DNA of 64,000 nucleotides, taken from Piper betle (Eukaryota > Streptophyta > Magnoliopsida > Piperales > Piperaceae). Shown one piece after another: positions 39,874 to 53,740 of this stretch. Under the pieces are notes generated by a model. The model made no database searches. It saw nothing but the letters and a program-made list of their open reading frames with translations, and was not told the origin of the DNA. Both the position numbers and the translations under genes were made by a program. Positions within the stretch are counted from its first letter, which is position 1, and each line of letters opens with the position of its first letter. The stretch spans positions 62,001 to 126,000 of the forward strand of contig JAURVB010012602.1 in assembly GCA_033002965.1 (NCBI GenBank), given 5' to 3'.

Positions 39874-40002
39874 AACAACATGCCCACAATAAGATTAATA
39901 ATTATTAATCTCATTAATAGATACCTAGCACAACATCAATATTTAGTCTTTGGACAGAAATATCAATTTGTAAATGGTACTCTTAGTGCAATAATAAAAT
40001 AT

Positions 40003-40380
40003 AGATAATAAATCCTGTCAAATAATAAACCTTCCTTTTGGCCGATTTATCATTCACATGGAAACCTAATAATTATCTCATATTTATTATTTTAATGTCA
40101 TAATCAAATATGGATAATAAATCCTGTCAGATAAAAAACCTTCCTTTTGGCCGATTTATTATCCACATGGAAACCTGATAATTATCCCATATTTATTACA
40201 ATAATGAGTCTTTAGTGTAGTAAAATATGAACAATAAATCCTGTCAAATAATAAACCTTCCTTTTGGCCGATTTATCATCCACATGGACACTTGATAATT
40301 GTCCCATACCTATTACCACATATGAATATAGAATTCTGTCAAACATTAACCTTCCTTTTGGCCGATTAATATCCACATGA
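40003..40380 (-). repeat. Four tandem repeats in the Copia leader
   Basis: Units of about 100-118 bp start near 40003, 40112, 40229 and 40328, each with (plus strand) aatcctgtcaaa followed by ccttccttttggccgat and a cacatgga block. They lie between the primer-binding site and gag, in the untranslated leader. The last unit is the most diverged. Confidence 0.85.
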
Positions 40381-40664
40381 ATTAAATACTCATAACTGTC
40401 TTAATATTTAAAAAATAAATTAATTTCCACAAAAGAGGCTACTTTGGCAGCATATTGTAGTCCTTAATAAATTTTAAAATATTAATTATGACTTAACCAA
40501 AAGGTTATAAAAAAATATCTTTATGTGGGAGTTTCCAAAATTATAACCTTTTGTAACTTTATTTTCCTCATGTTATGTTACCAAAAGAGGACCTTAATTT
40601 TGGGATTAAATCCCACAAAAATTTATAAAATAAAACCTAAGGCTCAATAATTTGATATGAAGTT

Positions 40665-40676
40665 GGCTCTGATGCC
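40665..40676 (-). other. Copia primer-binding site
   Basis: Minus strand GGCATCAGAGCC, three bases inside the 5' LTR, is a one-mismatch form of the initiator-Met-tRNA complement GGTATCAGAGCC. Confidence 0.7.
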
Positions 40677-40679
40677 GCT

Positions 40680-41126
40680 TGATAGACTTTATTTAGAATT
40701 TAGATTTCATATCAAATTATCGAGAGAAATAAAATAAATAAATGAAATAGCGGAAGCGTACCTGAAGCCATAAAGAAATCAGAGTCTTGATCACTTAGGT
40801 TTTGGATCTTCCAAATTCAAGACTAGTTTTCTAAACCAAAGTTCTGGACAATGGGATACCAGAACGAAAACCAGATATGAATTCAGGGACCATAACCTCC
40901 ATATTTATAGCCTTAGTTCCATAAATTCAATTCCACCCATAACGAAAGAGAATTTATGAAAAGGTATCTACACATTAAATTCCACACTTTTCTCATTAAA
41001 TTCCACACCTTAATTTATGGCTCATAACCTTTAACTTTAGTAGATCAATTTAATTTAGCCAACCTTATATAATAACATATGATACAATTCCTGATTCATG
41101 TATATATTTATGTCCAATTTCCAACA
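40680..41126 (-). repeat. Copia 5' LTR
   Basis: 447 bp, same sequence as 32869-33315 as far as I can read. Confidence 0.92.
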
Positions 41127-43900
41127 AATACTCATATTAGTGAATGGTGTTGGTAATTTGTATATAGAGAGGCCTATGATATATGTTTTCTAAGTCATTT
41201 TTTGGGTCCCATAGGGCCTAACATATAAGTGTATAAGTTTCTCTAATAAACTTATTAGAAAGAATATTTACAAATCTAAAAAACCAAAAAAGTTTTAAGA
41301 TTATATTTGTAAAAAAAAAAGCACTTTTATTCGGTCAATTTTAAGTAAGGCACAAAGACTTACATACCTTTTTGATGCACATACTTTTGTTCTTTTGTAT
41401 GGAAGGCTATATGTACTTTTTTTAATTTTAATAGGCAATAATCCCAAGATATAGATAGCATGTAATTAAATTATATATTTCTACAAAAAAATGTTTTTAT
41501 ATTTTCAAGAAAGTTTTGTACAAGCGTAGGATGGTATTATATTTCATACATGGTATTTTTATATTTTTATTGAGTAACTGAAATGATGTGTGGTTTTATT
41601 TTGAGGAATTTTATGTGATTCATGTCATGTACTATTTATATATGTAAAATAATAAGCAAAAAATTAGTATCAGTAATATATGATATTCTTGTATTAGTTA
41701 CATCTAAAATGAATCCTTGGATTAGAAGGGGGAATTAGAAGATGAGAGTAATTTTGTTTAAGTCATAAAAAATGCATCTATATGATTTTTTTGCTGATAT
41801 TACAATATTAAGTAATTTCATACACTAAGACATAAATTCTATATGCACCATAATATCTAAGACATATATCGTGCATATTTTAAATGTTAACATTGGGTAC
41901 TAAGAGCAAAAAAAATCCATACGAGGTGGCATAAAGAAAATATTGAGGTAGATATATCAAAGGTGGTACAACAATAAATGGTCAAGGTCATCAGATTTAC
42001 CAAGTTACTAATTATTTTGAAATAAATGGAGTAAAAATAGTGAAAACCTTATTCACCGTATAAGATAAATGGTTAAAAATTTTCAATCAATTTAACTGAA
42101 TTGACTTTAAATATAACCTGTAATGGTAGAAGGCTCTACCATAACCGATTTAGCGATTTAACCACATACTATTTAATCATTTTATATATAATTATAAAAA
42201 TTTTTTATACCTCAGTATTAATCTTAAAATTTTAATAGATTTGTTGAAACATCAATTTGATGAATTTAATTATTTTTGATTATTTATTTAGTTATTTTAT
42301 AATTTTTAACATACCTTAGATGATTTGAACATTTATAATTTATAAACGAGGAAGTATTTTAAATAACATAATTTTTAACCAACTTAATAAAGTTGGTTTA
42401 TGAAAAATAATTATTAACCAATTTGACCATATTTTAACCGTTCAAATAACTATAAAATGGTGAAATTTTGGTTATAACAAACTCATGTAAACTTAGTTGA
42501 TGGCTTAATTATAATAAAAAAATTTTAAATTGTAAATGGTTATAAATCTAATGCTATCGATAGAAATGTAACCGAGCCGTTTACACCCCTGGGTGTGGCA
42601 AACCTTTGAAGGGCATATATGAAATGATAATATTAAACTTTTAAATAAAATTATTTATTATAATTTATTTTTTTATTTAATTAAAAAATATTTTTAAAAT
42701 AAGAGACGAGCCGCATTTAATTGGAAAATGAATCTCTATCTCAATCCACATTTCTTTTTAAAAGACAAAGTAAAAGTGGTTCCCCTAATCTATTTTATTC
42801 ATTTTGCTTTTACCTTTATTATTATGAAGAAATATAATATGGAAAAATAAACAATTTATATTGACTCTAAGACTCAATCAACAGCTACAAAATCTCAAGT
42901 ATCATATTTATTTTCCGAAAAACATGACAAAAATACTACTAAGTCATATAATGAAAGTGCTCTTACATAATCAACATACAGCCATAACTTATTATTATCG
43001 GTTTATTATTAATAAACGCATACAATGAAGATCCGTTCACAGTTGAGGGCCACGATTATTCTTTCAGTGTCCACCTTTTACCCACCAATAATGCGTCTGT
43101 CGTTTTTAACGTCGAGCAGGGGGGACTGTGGGACCCACTTACAGCTCCGTCAAAGTGCTGGACCCACTTGCCGAGAGGATGAGTGAGGCCCACGTCACGT
43201 GGTGTCATAACCCGAAAGTGGTTGTGGATGGGGGCGGAGCGGGGGTTCGGAAGGTCTCTAACCCCTTACCGGTTCGGTCCGATTTCTACATATAGATAGC
43301 CCAGACCGGTTCGACATCCATCGTATTTTAGAAAAATCGTAATATAGTCGTCGAAAGTAGAAGAAACCTTTTTTTCTTTCAAATTAGAATTCCAATAAAT
43401 AAAACATTAATCCATTTAACATAATCATTATAGTCCGGGTCGAAGTGAGTTAAGTTTGTCATCCATATATATTTATAATAATACAAGTTTTAATTAAACT
43501 ATAGATTATATATTTTAAAACTCTGTGAATTATTTGATAATGTACATTCTTATTTACTGATATTTATAAATAAAAAAATTTTATTTACTTTTGTCGATGA
43601 AAAATTATTAAGCAAAAATAATACGAGTCAAACTTTTATATCTTTAAAATTTTGAAAAAATATTTCAATTGAGATTTTAAAAGTAGATAAAACATACTAA
43701 ATAAGGTTTAAAAAATTTAGTTATCGTAAACCATAAACCAATTTTTTTCCCATAAATCTAATCAAATTTTCTTTCATACGCTATTATTTTTGTCCATAAG
43801 AACGGTTCGGTCCGCCCTCCACATCGAATGAGAAGAAAGTTCGAGAGGGATAATAAATAGAGATGAGGCCATGCCGCCGTGGCTACGTTTACGACGAATA
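41127..43900. other. Intergenic and GMPP upstream region
   Basis: Very AT-rich to about 42990. Near 42560-42590 gagccgtttacacccctggg resembles a terminus common in plant DNA transposons, but no partner end was found. From 43020 base composition rises and the promoter of GMPP begins. Confidence 0.45.
43191..43201 (+). promoter_or_regulatory. ACGT/G-box cluster upstream of GMPP
   Basis: cacgtcacgtg contains an ACGT core and a perfect palindromic G-box CACGTG (43196-43201). G-boxes bind bZIP and bHLH factors in light, ABA and stress responses. It lies about 0.7 kb upstream of the probable transcript start, so the link to GMPP is inferred. Confidence 0.4.
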
Positions 43901-44561
43901 ACAGAGACATAGCTTGACGAAGCAGAGCAAGCTTCCCAGTCTCTCTACCTCTTCCCCTCTCCCCTTACCAATAACTTTCATATCTAGTCTAGATCCTCCC
44001 CACTACTTGTTTGAATTCCGCTTCCATTGTAGGTAAAACCTTAGCTATTCATCATGTGATCTGCTTGCTTTTTCTTTCTTTTATTTTGATTCATCCCATA
44101 TAAGTCTGTGAGGTGAGTTTCTGTTTCAGCATTTTGATCAGTTACTTACAGTTTCCTTGATCTGATTCATCCCATGTGTGTCAGCCTTTTGTTCTGTTAC
44201 GTTGCAGTAGCTGTTTTTTTTCCCTTGTCAATGTGGAAGTACGTACTTTTTGGTGTTTTCGTTAAGGTGGTGTCTGAATTTGAGTTCGAAATCTTGTTTT
44301 CTTTGGAGATTTGTTTGTTTTTGATTGTTTTTTTATTGGGTTTTGCCAAATTATGCTTCTATTTGTGGAATGCTTTGCAGATCTGTACAAGCCAAGCTAG
44401 CCGAAGCTCCAAAAAGCGTCATTTTTGTAGCGATCCGATGTTTTTTTCTTTTTTCCTGTTGCGACATGGTTTTTTGTGTAGTGTTATAGAATACAAATTT
44501 GTATGCTTTGTCTTATACATGGCTTTGGTTGCATTGTAATGGGGTGGATCTGCGGTTGTAG

Positions 44562-46080
<1,519 letters not shown>

Positions 46081-47199
46081 AGATAGCATTGTTTTCTCCA
46101 TCTCCAGGTATGAAATTGTATAGCTTGGTTCATGATTTGTGGGTGTCTTTGGCTGGTTTCATTCTACCTCCAGCATTGTCCACATTTGGTAATTTCCCCC
46201 TCTTCTTCGAGTACTTGATATGTGTGCAATCCAAGAGGATGAGATTGTAGTTATCGATAATATCTTCCTTGTAAAATACTTTGATCTTTTAAGTGTTTTG
46301 TACTGTTCTCTGCTGTGCATTTATTGGCTTTTAGATGTCAAATTCTGCGTGACACACAGACACACACACACACAAAACTGCCAAGCCCAACGGGTACTCA
46401 ACCGCTTGTATAAAATAATTCGTAGGTCGGGTAGAAGGAGGATCTGCATAAACTTCATGATTGTTTTTTGTTTATGGTAGACAACTTACAATTTATATTG
46501 GACGCCAATCTTGTAATTACTGAAGTAAATCAGAAGGTTAGATCAGATGCTGCTTTCATTCATGGAAAAATTAAAGGTTTTGTGGTCCACGTCTGATCAA
46601 AATAAATCTCTCTGTGAAATGTGAATGACAGACAATAGTATATTGTATAGTGGGAATGGATAATGGCTGCTCTGGACGATGGGATATTCCAATGGCTGTC
46701 GGTGACAAAAATGCACGTGAGGATTAAAAGCTAAGCTCCACATACCAGTGGCCAGCTAAAATGACGGAAGAAAGTAATAGGGAAGGAGAGCTGCAACCTG
46801 GATTAACACTAATCACAATTAGATAGCCACCAATTTGCCTTAAAATACAATTTGTGGCAGACAAGAAAGCTTTGCATCTCCACAACATTTTGATGACAGA
46901 GAGAGGAATAGTTGTTGGAATTTGGATATTGTGAAATGGAGAGGGGAAAGGCGGATGGAAAGGGTTAATACTTGGGGAAAGGCCGTCCAAGTGAATAAAG
47001 AAGGCATGGACACACTGTTTGTAGAGGACCAAGCGTATGTCCTTGGTGCTCGTCTTTTTGTTGTCCTATTCACTTACATTCCAAGAATTCTAATCCATCC
47101 TCTCGTGTAATCGGTTTTCTTTTCTCTTTTTCGTTTTTTGAACTGAATACGATTGTTTTTCTTTTGCAACATGAATACGATTGTTTTGGTAATGCTACT

Positions 47200-48500
47200 T
47201 CACAACCATTCAAGTTTACATCATGGCAGGCCAGCATGACCTGGCCTTCAGAAGAAGAAACAATCTGTCGATCATAAACAAGAAAGTTTCCAATCAAATA
47301 CTAACATTTACGTATGAATCTCGTGGTTTAAATTTTTACAATACAGTGTAGATGGATGCGCATATGTGCTGATGTTAAATGAAGAACTTCATCTTTTATT
47401 TCCCAGATTGAACTGAGCTTCACAACAATAATGGCATCTCCAAGATTGACATTCTAGATGTTTTCCCTCATCATTCGCTTTTTTGTACAGCAAAAATTTC
47501 TTCATCTTTAACACTACAAGCACAATTGCTATGTGGGTCGATCCCAATAACTTCGTAGTTTTGTTGGTAAATGTCCTATCGCGATGGCAATGGAAAAAGA
47601 TTATTTTTTTATTGATCCAATTGGTATAAAGTGAATGAGCAGTGAGGTTGTTTGCGCGAGGTGACGAGGGTCTATCACACTGTTTCCGATGCTGACGGAA
47701 GAGCTGCGCGATTTGTATCCTTCCATGACATTTACTTCGTGTTTTTCTTCATGAATGTTATTTAAGACGGCAAAATTTGAAAATGCCTACTTCATACATG
47801 AAGCAATATATGTTTTTGGTTAACCTCCATTGGGTTTTCTTTTCTGTCGCTCTTATCAAAGGTCATTTGGAATTAATATTGATCATTACTATTATAGCTC
47901 TGATGTTGGTTCAGACTGTCAAATTAATTCTACTCCTGAAATTTGTTTTCTGTTCTTATTTTGAAGTATCCTCCAAATTTGCTTAAATCAAATGATATGT
48001 TTATGCTGGTCCGCCCATTCTACATCAAAACCATTCAAGATACATCATAGCGGGCCAATCAAAACTTTGTCCATGAGAAAGAAATAAGTCCTTGCTCATC
48101 AAACAAATCAATTATGTTATGAATTTGTTCAACCGTATAATGTATTTAGCTAGACGTTTTGGAAGAACTTTATCCTGTAAGTACCAACCTGATGTGCTCA
48201 TCATACCAATGGTACTCAATTACCTCCAAGAGTACTGCCATTGCAAATGATATTTCCTTCTCCATGTGCTTTCTTTGCAGCAAAATTTGTTCATCTCCAA
48301 CACCTTAAGCACAAACTGCTATGTGGGTCGGTCCCAAAATGTTCATACTTTTGTGGATATCCCATATCGTGTTCTAAGAGATAAATAATACCATTTTTAT
48401 TGAGATATACTTAGCTACGTTAATTCGAGCCATGAGGTTGACCGCGCCTGGTGACGTGGGTTTGTCACCCCATTCCGATCAACGGAGGATTTGCGCTAAT
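47200..48500. repeat. Degenerate direct duplication, about 0.5 kb per unit
   Basis: Three landmarks occur twice in the same order about 0.8 kb apart: caaccattcaagtttacatc / aaccattcaagatacatcat (47200s / 48030s), gctatgtgggtcgatcccaa / gctatgtgggtcggtcccaa (47530 / 48320) and gaggttgtttgcgcgaggtgacg / gaggttgaccgcgcctggtgacg (47644 / 48432). An old duplication or two copies of an unnamed repeat. Confidence 0.65.
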
Positions 48501-48723
48501 CGCTGAGCTCTTTTTTCACTAGCATCAAGTACACAACATAAATGTAATTATGATGATGACAAAAAAATAACTTTCTGATGTATAGTAAAAAATAAAAACA
48601 AAATTATTAGAAAATCTTAAAATTTATTACATAAACTATTAGACAAAATAGCCATGATATATAAATTGTGCTCTATCTATCTCGGACCTTCTTTATTTAA
48701 AAAAAACATTTATCGTGGACTTG

Positions 48724-49243
48724 ACCAATTATTTTTAAGTAGGCTATTACTTCACACACATAGGCCCAAATCGTTATACATAGTATCAGGCTTAAGTAGT
48801 TTCAAATTTTACAGGCTAAAGAAAAAAATTCCAAAACTAAAAGATCTGAAAGGATAATTAAAGGTAAAAATTTTATTATAGGTAACTATTTTTAAAGAGA
48901 TAATTTAAATCCCTCTATTTAGGATTGGGTATGGACTTGACTTGATACAATCAATTCACAACTTATACAAATGATAAGCCCATAACCAATTATTTTAAGC
49001 AGGCTATTACTTCACACAAATAAGCCCAAATCGTTATAAATAGTATCAGGCTTAAGTAGTTTCAAATTTTACAGGCTAAAGAAAAAAATTCCAAAACTAA
49101 AAGATCAGAAAGGATAATTAAAGGTAAAATTTTTATTAGAGGTAACTATTTTTAAAGAGATAATCTAAACCCCTCTATTTACAATTGAGTATGGACTTGA
49201 TACAATCAATTCACAACTTAATACAAATTGTAAGCCCATAACC
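48724..49243. repeat. 260-bp tandem duplication
   Basis: Units 48724-48983 and 48984-49243 share ttttaagtaggctattacttcacac and most of what follows, with few differences. AT-rich, non-coding. Confidence 0.85.
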
Positions 49244-50257
49244 AATTGGTAATGCAGCGTAAGAAAAAAATGATATACGATGCTTATATGACTAACATCT
49301 CTTGGCGTCTCAAACGCCACATTCAATCGAACCATAAAGAATTTACGACTTAGAATGAAAACTTTTGACCAAGCAATAAAAGAAACAAATACACAAACAC
49401 AAAATAGGATAATATATTCGACTTACTATTATTTACCCCTATAGTAATCAGCTCAAAGAAAAAAAATGTAAGAGCTTAGGGAGGCAGCTGCAGTACTGCA
49501 TTGTCTGTTGGGTAACCAGTAACCACCCTTGCCATCTCCCCAACTCTCAATAGACGACGCCCAATGGAAGGTGCAGTGTTTAGAATGGAAACAACGTTTA
49601 TTATCGCGTCGTAATCTCCTCAAAAGGTCAATATAGATCACATGCAAAACATATGGATTCAGTATTTTACTGAACAATACTTGTGTTCATTCTAATCTAT
49701 CGTATAATGCACCTCCAAGTGTCCAATAGCCCATTTTGTACGTAGAAAATATGTCTACATCCACATGCGCGAAAGCAGTCATATAATTTTGTACGTCCCT
49801 TTACTTATCCATTTAAGAATACTAATTAACAATCCCTGCACAAGATGGCAGTAATTGTCAAAAACTTCAACGTCGGCAACATTCTGATCACCGACCTAGC
49901 TACAATCTCCGACGACAACCGACTAGCCGACTAATTCCATAATCCAAAAACTAATTGATCTCAATCTTCGAGTATGAAGTATGAACAACTTCCCTTTGAC
50001 TGTCTCATCTCCTCACAAATTTATTCACTAATGATAATTTGACTCAACCAAGATTTCAAAGATCACAAATTCTCTAACACAAGATATCTCTTATAATACC
50101 CATTGAATCCACATACATCTATCTAGTGCACCTTTAGCAAGTTAAAATCATGAAACTTGAGAACGCTACCTACTAGTTAACAAAAAGATTCATATGATCA
50201 ATTAACTTAATCTACAAACAATCTATGTCGATATTGTCGTTGAGGTCTTACGTTATT

Positions 50258-51944
50258 CTAACGATCTTTGGGAGGTAGCTTTCGGACCCATTTTTTCCTC
50301 GATAGTCTTTCTAACCATGTGACGTGCACGACATGGTTCGGCCCGTTTACGAAGGACTCGAGCCTTTGGATGGCTAGGTCGAGCGTGTCCTCGGACATGT
50401 TTGCGAAGCAGACCCGGAACCAGCCCGGCTCGGTGCAATGGCAGGAGGATCCTGGGGAGATGTTGAGCCGGGCATTGTGCACCATCTTGCCCCAGAGCTT
50501 GATTTCGCCTTCCACCGTGCTGGAAGTGAGGAGGTGTCTCATGTCCACCCAACTAAACAGCCCTGCATTTCCCTCTAGACATTGAATCCCGATCCGATTT
50601 AATCCGGCCACCAGTCTTGTCTGCCTCTGCCTCAACCTTTTTGATTCACGGCAATGTAGTTGCTGACGAAGTTCTTGTCCGAGAGCAATTCAGACAAGAG
50701 GAACTGCGTCTGTGACGATACCAATCCGAAGCTGGACATCTTTGTGGCTGTCGAAATGACCTCTGGATTCTCCGAGTAGATTGCGCCCACTCGAAATCCG
50801 GGCAGGCCGAGATCCTTGGACAGACTCGTCACAATGTGCACGCGGTCCCGGATATTGTCCATCCCTGCCATGTCCAATAGTGCCTCCAGGACACTTGTGA
50901 AGTCTGGTGCATCAAACACGGTGCCTGCATAGATCTCATCGCTAATGAGATGGATTCTCTTGTCTGCAATGAAGTTGAGGAGAATGTCAAGCTCTGCTCT
51001 AGTGCTTGTTGTGCTTAATGGATTAGAAGGATTGGTTATCAACACTCCTTTCACTTTCAGCTTTAGCTTCTTTGCTTGCTTATAAGCTTTCTCTAGTGCA
51101 GCTCTGGTCAGTCTAAAGCCATTGCTGCTGGAACAATGGATTGGCACAATCTCAACCCCTGTCCTCCATTTGAGATCTCTATCAAATCTGCATTTGATTG
51201 AACTCATTTCGTTGGAATCTTATTCATGATTATTTCATGCAATGACAATTCATTTAGTACGTAGAAGTAAAAATGCGCACCCAGGATAGTAAGGAGTTGG
51301 GAGAAGGAAGGCATCGCCACACTCGGCAAGGCAGAAAACGAGGGCTTCATTTGCCGAAGTTGCACCGGCTGTAAGAACCAGCCTGTCAGGATCAAACCTC
51401 ACTTTGTTTCCACGGATTTGTGACATGAATTCTACCATGGCCTGGATGAAGTTAATTAGCAACTTGGTTAGCTTGCCAATCAAATGCGATAAAAATTGGA
51501 GACACCGTTGATATATATAAATGCGTGTGTGTGTGTGTGTGTGTGAGCTTGCCTTCTTCAAAGCCGGCATGCCATGATAATCTTGAAACAGAGCTAGCTC
51601 TTTGAGCATTGATTGGTTTCCTTTCTTCAACATGATGGCATCCGGGTTTTCTGCCAGCCATGACTCTATAAGATCCAAAGAGAGCTGCAAATGTACATAG
51701 TGAAATATAATGAATGATAAGTGGGAAAATGTTAATGAATATTAATAGAACATAAAATGCATGATTGTTTACAACATTACCTGATTTTCTGCAAGTCCCA
51801 TCTGAATGATTCCAGATGGGTTGGTGATGGAATGATAAGGGTTTTTTCATACTCTTGCCATCCTAAGAAGTACGAGGAGTCCTCCCCGTGAGAATTGCAC
51901 ATCTCGTTTCTCGACAATGGCTGCTTCTCCTTCACGGCTGTCAT
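50258..51944 (-). CDS. ACS: 1-aminocyclopropane-1-carboxylate synthase
   Basis: PLP enzyme that converts S-adenosylmethionine to ACC, usually the rate-limiting step of ethylene synthesis, in the cytosol. Four exons: 51781-51944, 51553-51684, 51281-51441, 50258-51187. Signature pieces: [53 protein letters not shown] (204-210), [10 protein letters not shown] (235-244), [14 protein letters not shown] with the PLP Lys at about 277, and [16 protein letters not shown]. Counting two missing bases, length is 462 residues. The first deletion is in an A run at 51842-51847 (exon 1, after YEK), the second in an A run at 50638-50642 (after AVNQK). The C-terminus ends [17 protein letters not shown], without the WVFRLSF-type phosphosite motif of type 1 and 2 enzymes. 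Intron 2 has a GC donor. Start at 51944 chosen because the only longer frame begins with TTG. Confidence 0.93.
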
Positions 51945-52012
51945 GTTGCACCAACGAGGAAGAAATAATAACAACTTAGCGAGGAGAAGAACTATGGAGC
52001 TTGGTAAGTTTG

Positions 52013-52020
52013 TTTATATA
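52013..52020 (-). promoter_or_regulatory. Probable TATA box of ACC synthase
   Basis: TATATAAA on the minus strand, about 70 bases upstream of the ATG, giving a leader near 40 bases. A second TATATAAA at 52117-52124 is an alternative with a longer leader. Confidence 0.5.
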
Positions 52021-52149
52021 GTAAGCAAGAGGGAATGGTGATCTTATCACGAATGTTCAATTGGAATTGGTAAAGGAGGAAGTGTGATTGGCAAGTATTG
52101 ACCCATGAACTATGGCTTTATATAGATTGCACAGCAAGTGCAAGGGTGG

Positions 52150-53700
52150 TTCAAGATTGCCGACACTGTCCATGGAGACCGTGGCACAACCATCTAGATA
52201 GGCGCTTGGGTTGTTCCCTTGTTAAGTGCACATCTGGCCTAACCACATATTTTGGTCTATCTTAGACAAATATTGATGTATTTCCTTCTTAAAACATCAA
52301 AATCTTTTGACCAACAATAGTCCGCTACTTGTTCTTCTTCATTTTGAGCATGCAATTAGCCTAACTAAAGTATAAGGATTATGATTAAAAGATGTATGCG
52401 CGTTCAATTCGGTTCTTGTCTACATGGGCCACCGTCACATGTATGAATTGACGTATGGATTTATTGGAGACGTTGGTAAGGAAATGGGGGATCATGATGA
52501 GTGGGGTATGAATCAAATTGTTGATGTAAACCCTGCTGGCCTAGTTAAATATTAATCGACATGAATAATCAATTGGCTTGTTAACTAATTAGAACCAAAA
52601 ATTATTACTAGCATGTAATAATAATTAAATTATTTTCTCATCATTTTTAGAAATTTGTTAATTAATTGAGAACTATTTGTTCATATAGGGCATGTAAAAC
52701 AAAATGCATCGGGTACGTACTCTGTCAATAATGTTAATGCTGGCAACTTTGGTGACATTTATACCACTGCGCCGCAGTTTGTAGCCCCTTGATTTCTTCT
52801 TAAGATGCGCTCTTGAAACCTTCTTTTGGAAACAATATCAAACATCAGATTTTATGTCATTTTTTTTCTACAGTGAGGAGATTTGATCGGTGTTAATATT
52901 TTTTCACTTCATTAATTCATTATAGGGTTTAGGGTTTGTTAGCTCATAATCACCCTAAAGGAGATTAGGACTAAATAATCCTAGCATAGGATGTTCATTA
53001 ATATGTCCTAATTATGAAGTCAAATACTAAGAAACTTGGTGGAACATGTCCCAGCCCATGGCTACAAGGGGCCCCCATGCCATGGAACGGGAGTCACAAT
53101 TAATAGACTTAGAACTGATCTACTTATAATACCTAATATTGCTTTTGAATTAACAAAAACAAATGATAAAAAAAAGTTAGAGTTTGATCTCTAAAAGAGT
53201 CATCATCACCTAAACAGAATTTTTTTAAAAAACCTCAGGCTTGTATGTAAAGGATTTGTCAGCTTAATTACTTGTTAATTTGGTACAGGCTAATGTCTAC
53301 CAAGATGTCATTATCTGACAAATGCATGTTGGGAGTGAAGGGCAAGAACTAACCAAACCTATTCTCAGGTTGGTGAAATATACTACCTCAGCACTCGTAT
53401 CTTCCTACATATATGCATGCCCACTGATAGACAAGAAAACTATTTAGGGATGACAATTAATCTTCCGAACCAGCATAGATTAATATCTGCAAATTCCAAT
53501 CGTTAGTCGCCTAATTGGTTAGCTAGAGACATTCTTCCCATCCCGAAGGTCTTGCTCTTCAGGTTGAATTTTCAATTATGACTCACCTTATTTTCTCTTT
53601 TTCTAAGCGTTCGTATGAGTAATTTGAACTCTTTGTTGCCCTTACCCTTTGACTTCTATATGGATATATCAAGACCATGTTATGTATTTTTGTATACTAT

Positions 53701-53740
<40 letters not shown>

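Larger units (their letters stand above)
32869..41126 (-). mobile_element. Copia-type LTR retrotransposon with matched LTRs
   Basis: Two 447-bp LTRs (32869-33315 and 40680-41126) bound an internal region read on the minus strand. Reading both through, I found no difference between them. LTRs begin TGTTGG and end CTATCA. Primer-binding and polypurine sites are in place, and the order gag, protease, integrase, RT, RNase H defines Copia. The element is defective: gag lacks an internal block, the catalytic RT core is deleted, a frameshift lies near 34944 and a 3.1-kb element is inserted at 36146-39242. The flanking pentamers aatct (32864-32868) and aatac (41127-41131) match only at three positions. 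Net length without the nested insert is about 5.2 kb. Confidence 0.92.
46081..50257. other. Intergenic between GMPP and ACC synthase
   Basis: Includes the GMPP 3' untranslated region, an AC run at 46356-46376, and two families of local duplication listed separately. No gene recognised; open frames at 46220, 47777 and 48654 are AT-rich and without resemblance to any family. Confidence 0.45.

Noticed and set aside
40003..40380. Regularly spaced repeats considered as CRISPR
   Set aside because: Units are long, uneven and diverged, lie in a retrotransposon leader, and the window is plant nuclear DNA.
44174..44539. 121-codon hydrophobic frame upstream of GMPP
   Set aside because: Lies in the leader/intron; T-rich intronic sequence reads as hydrophobic residues. 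No family resemblance.
50268..50585. 105-codon plus-strand frame
   Set aside because: Antisense shadow of ACC synthase exon 4.
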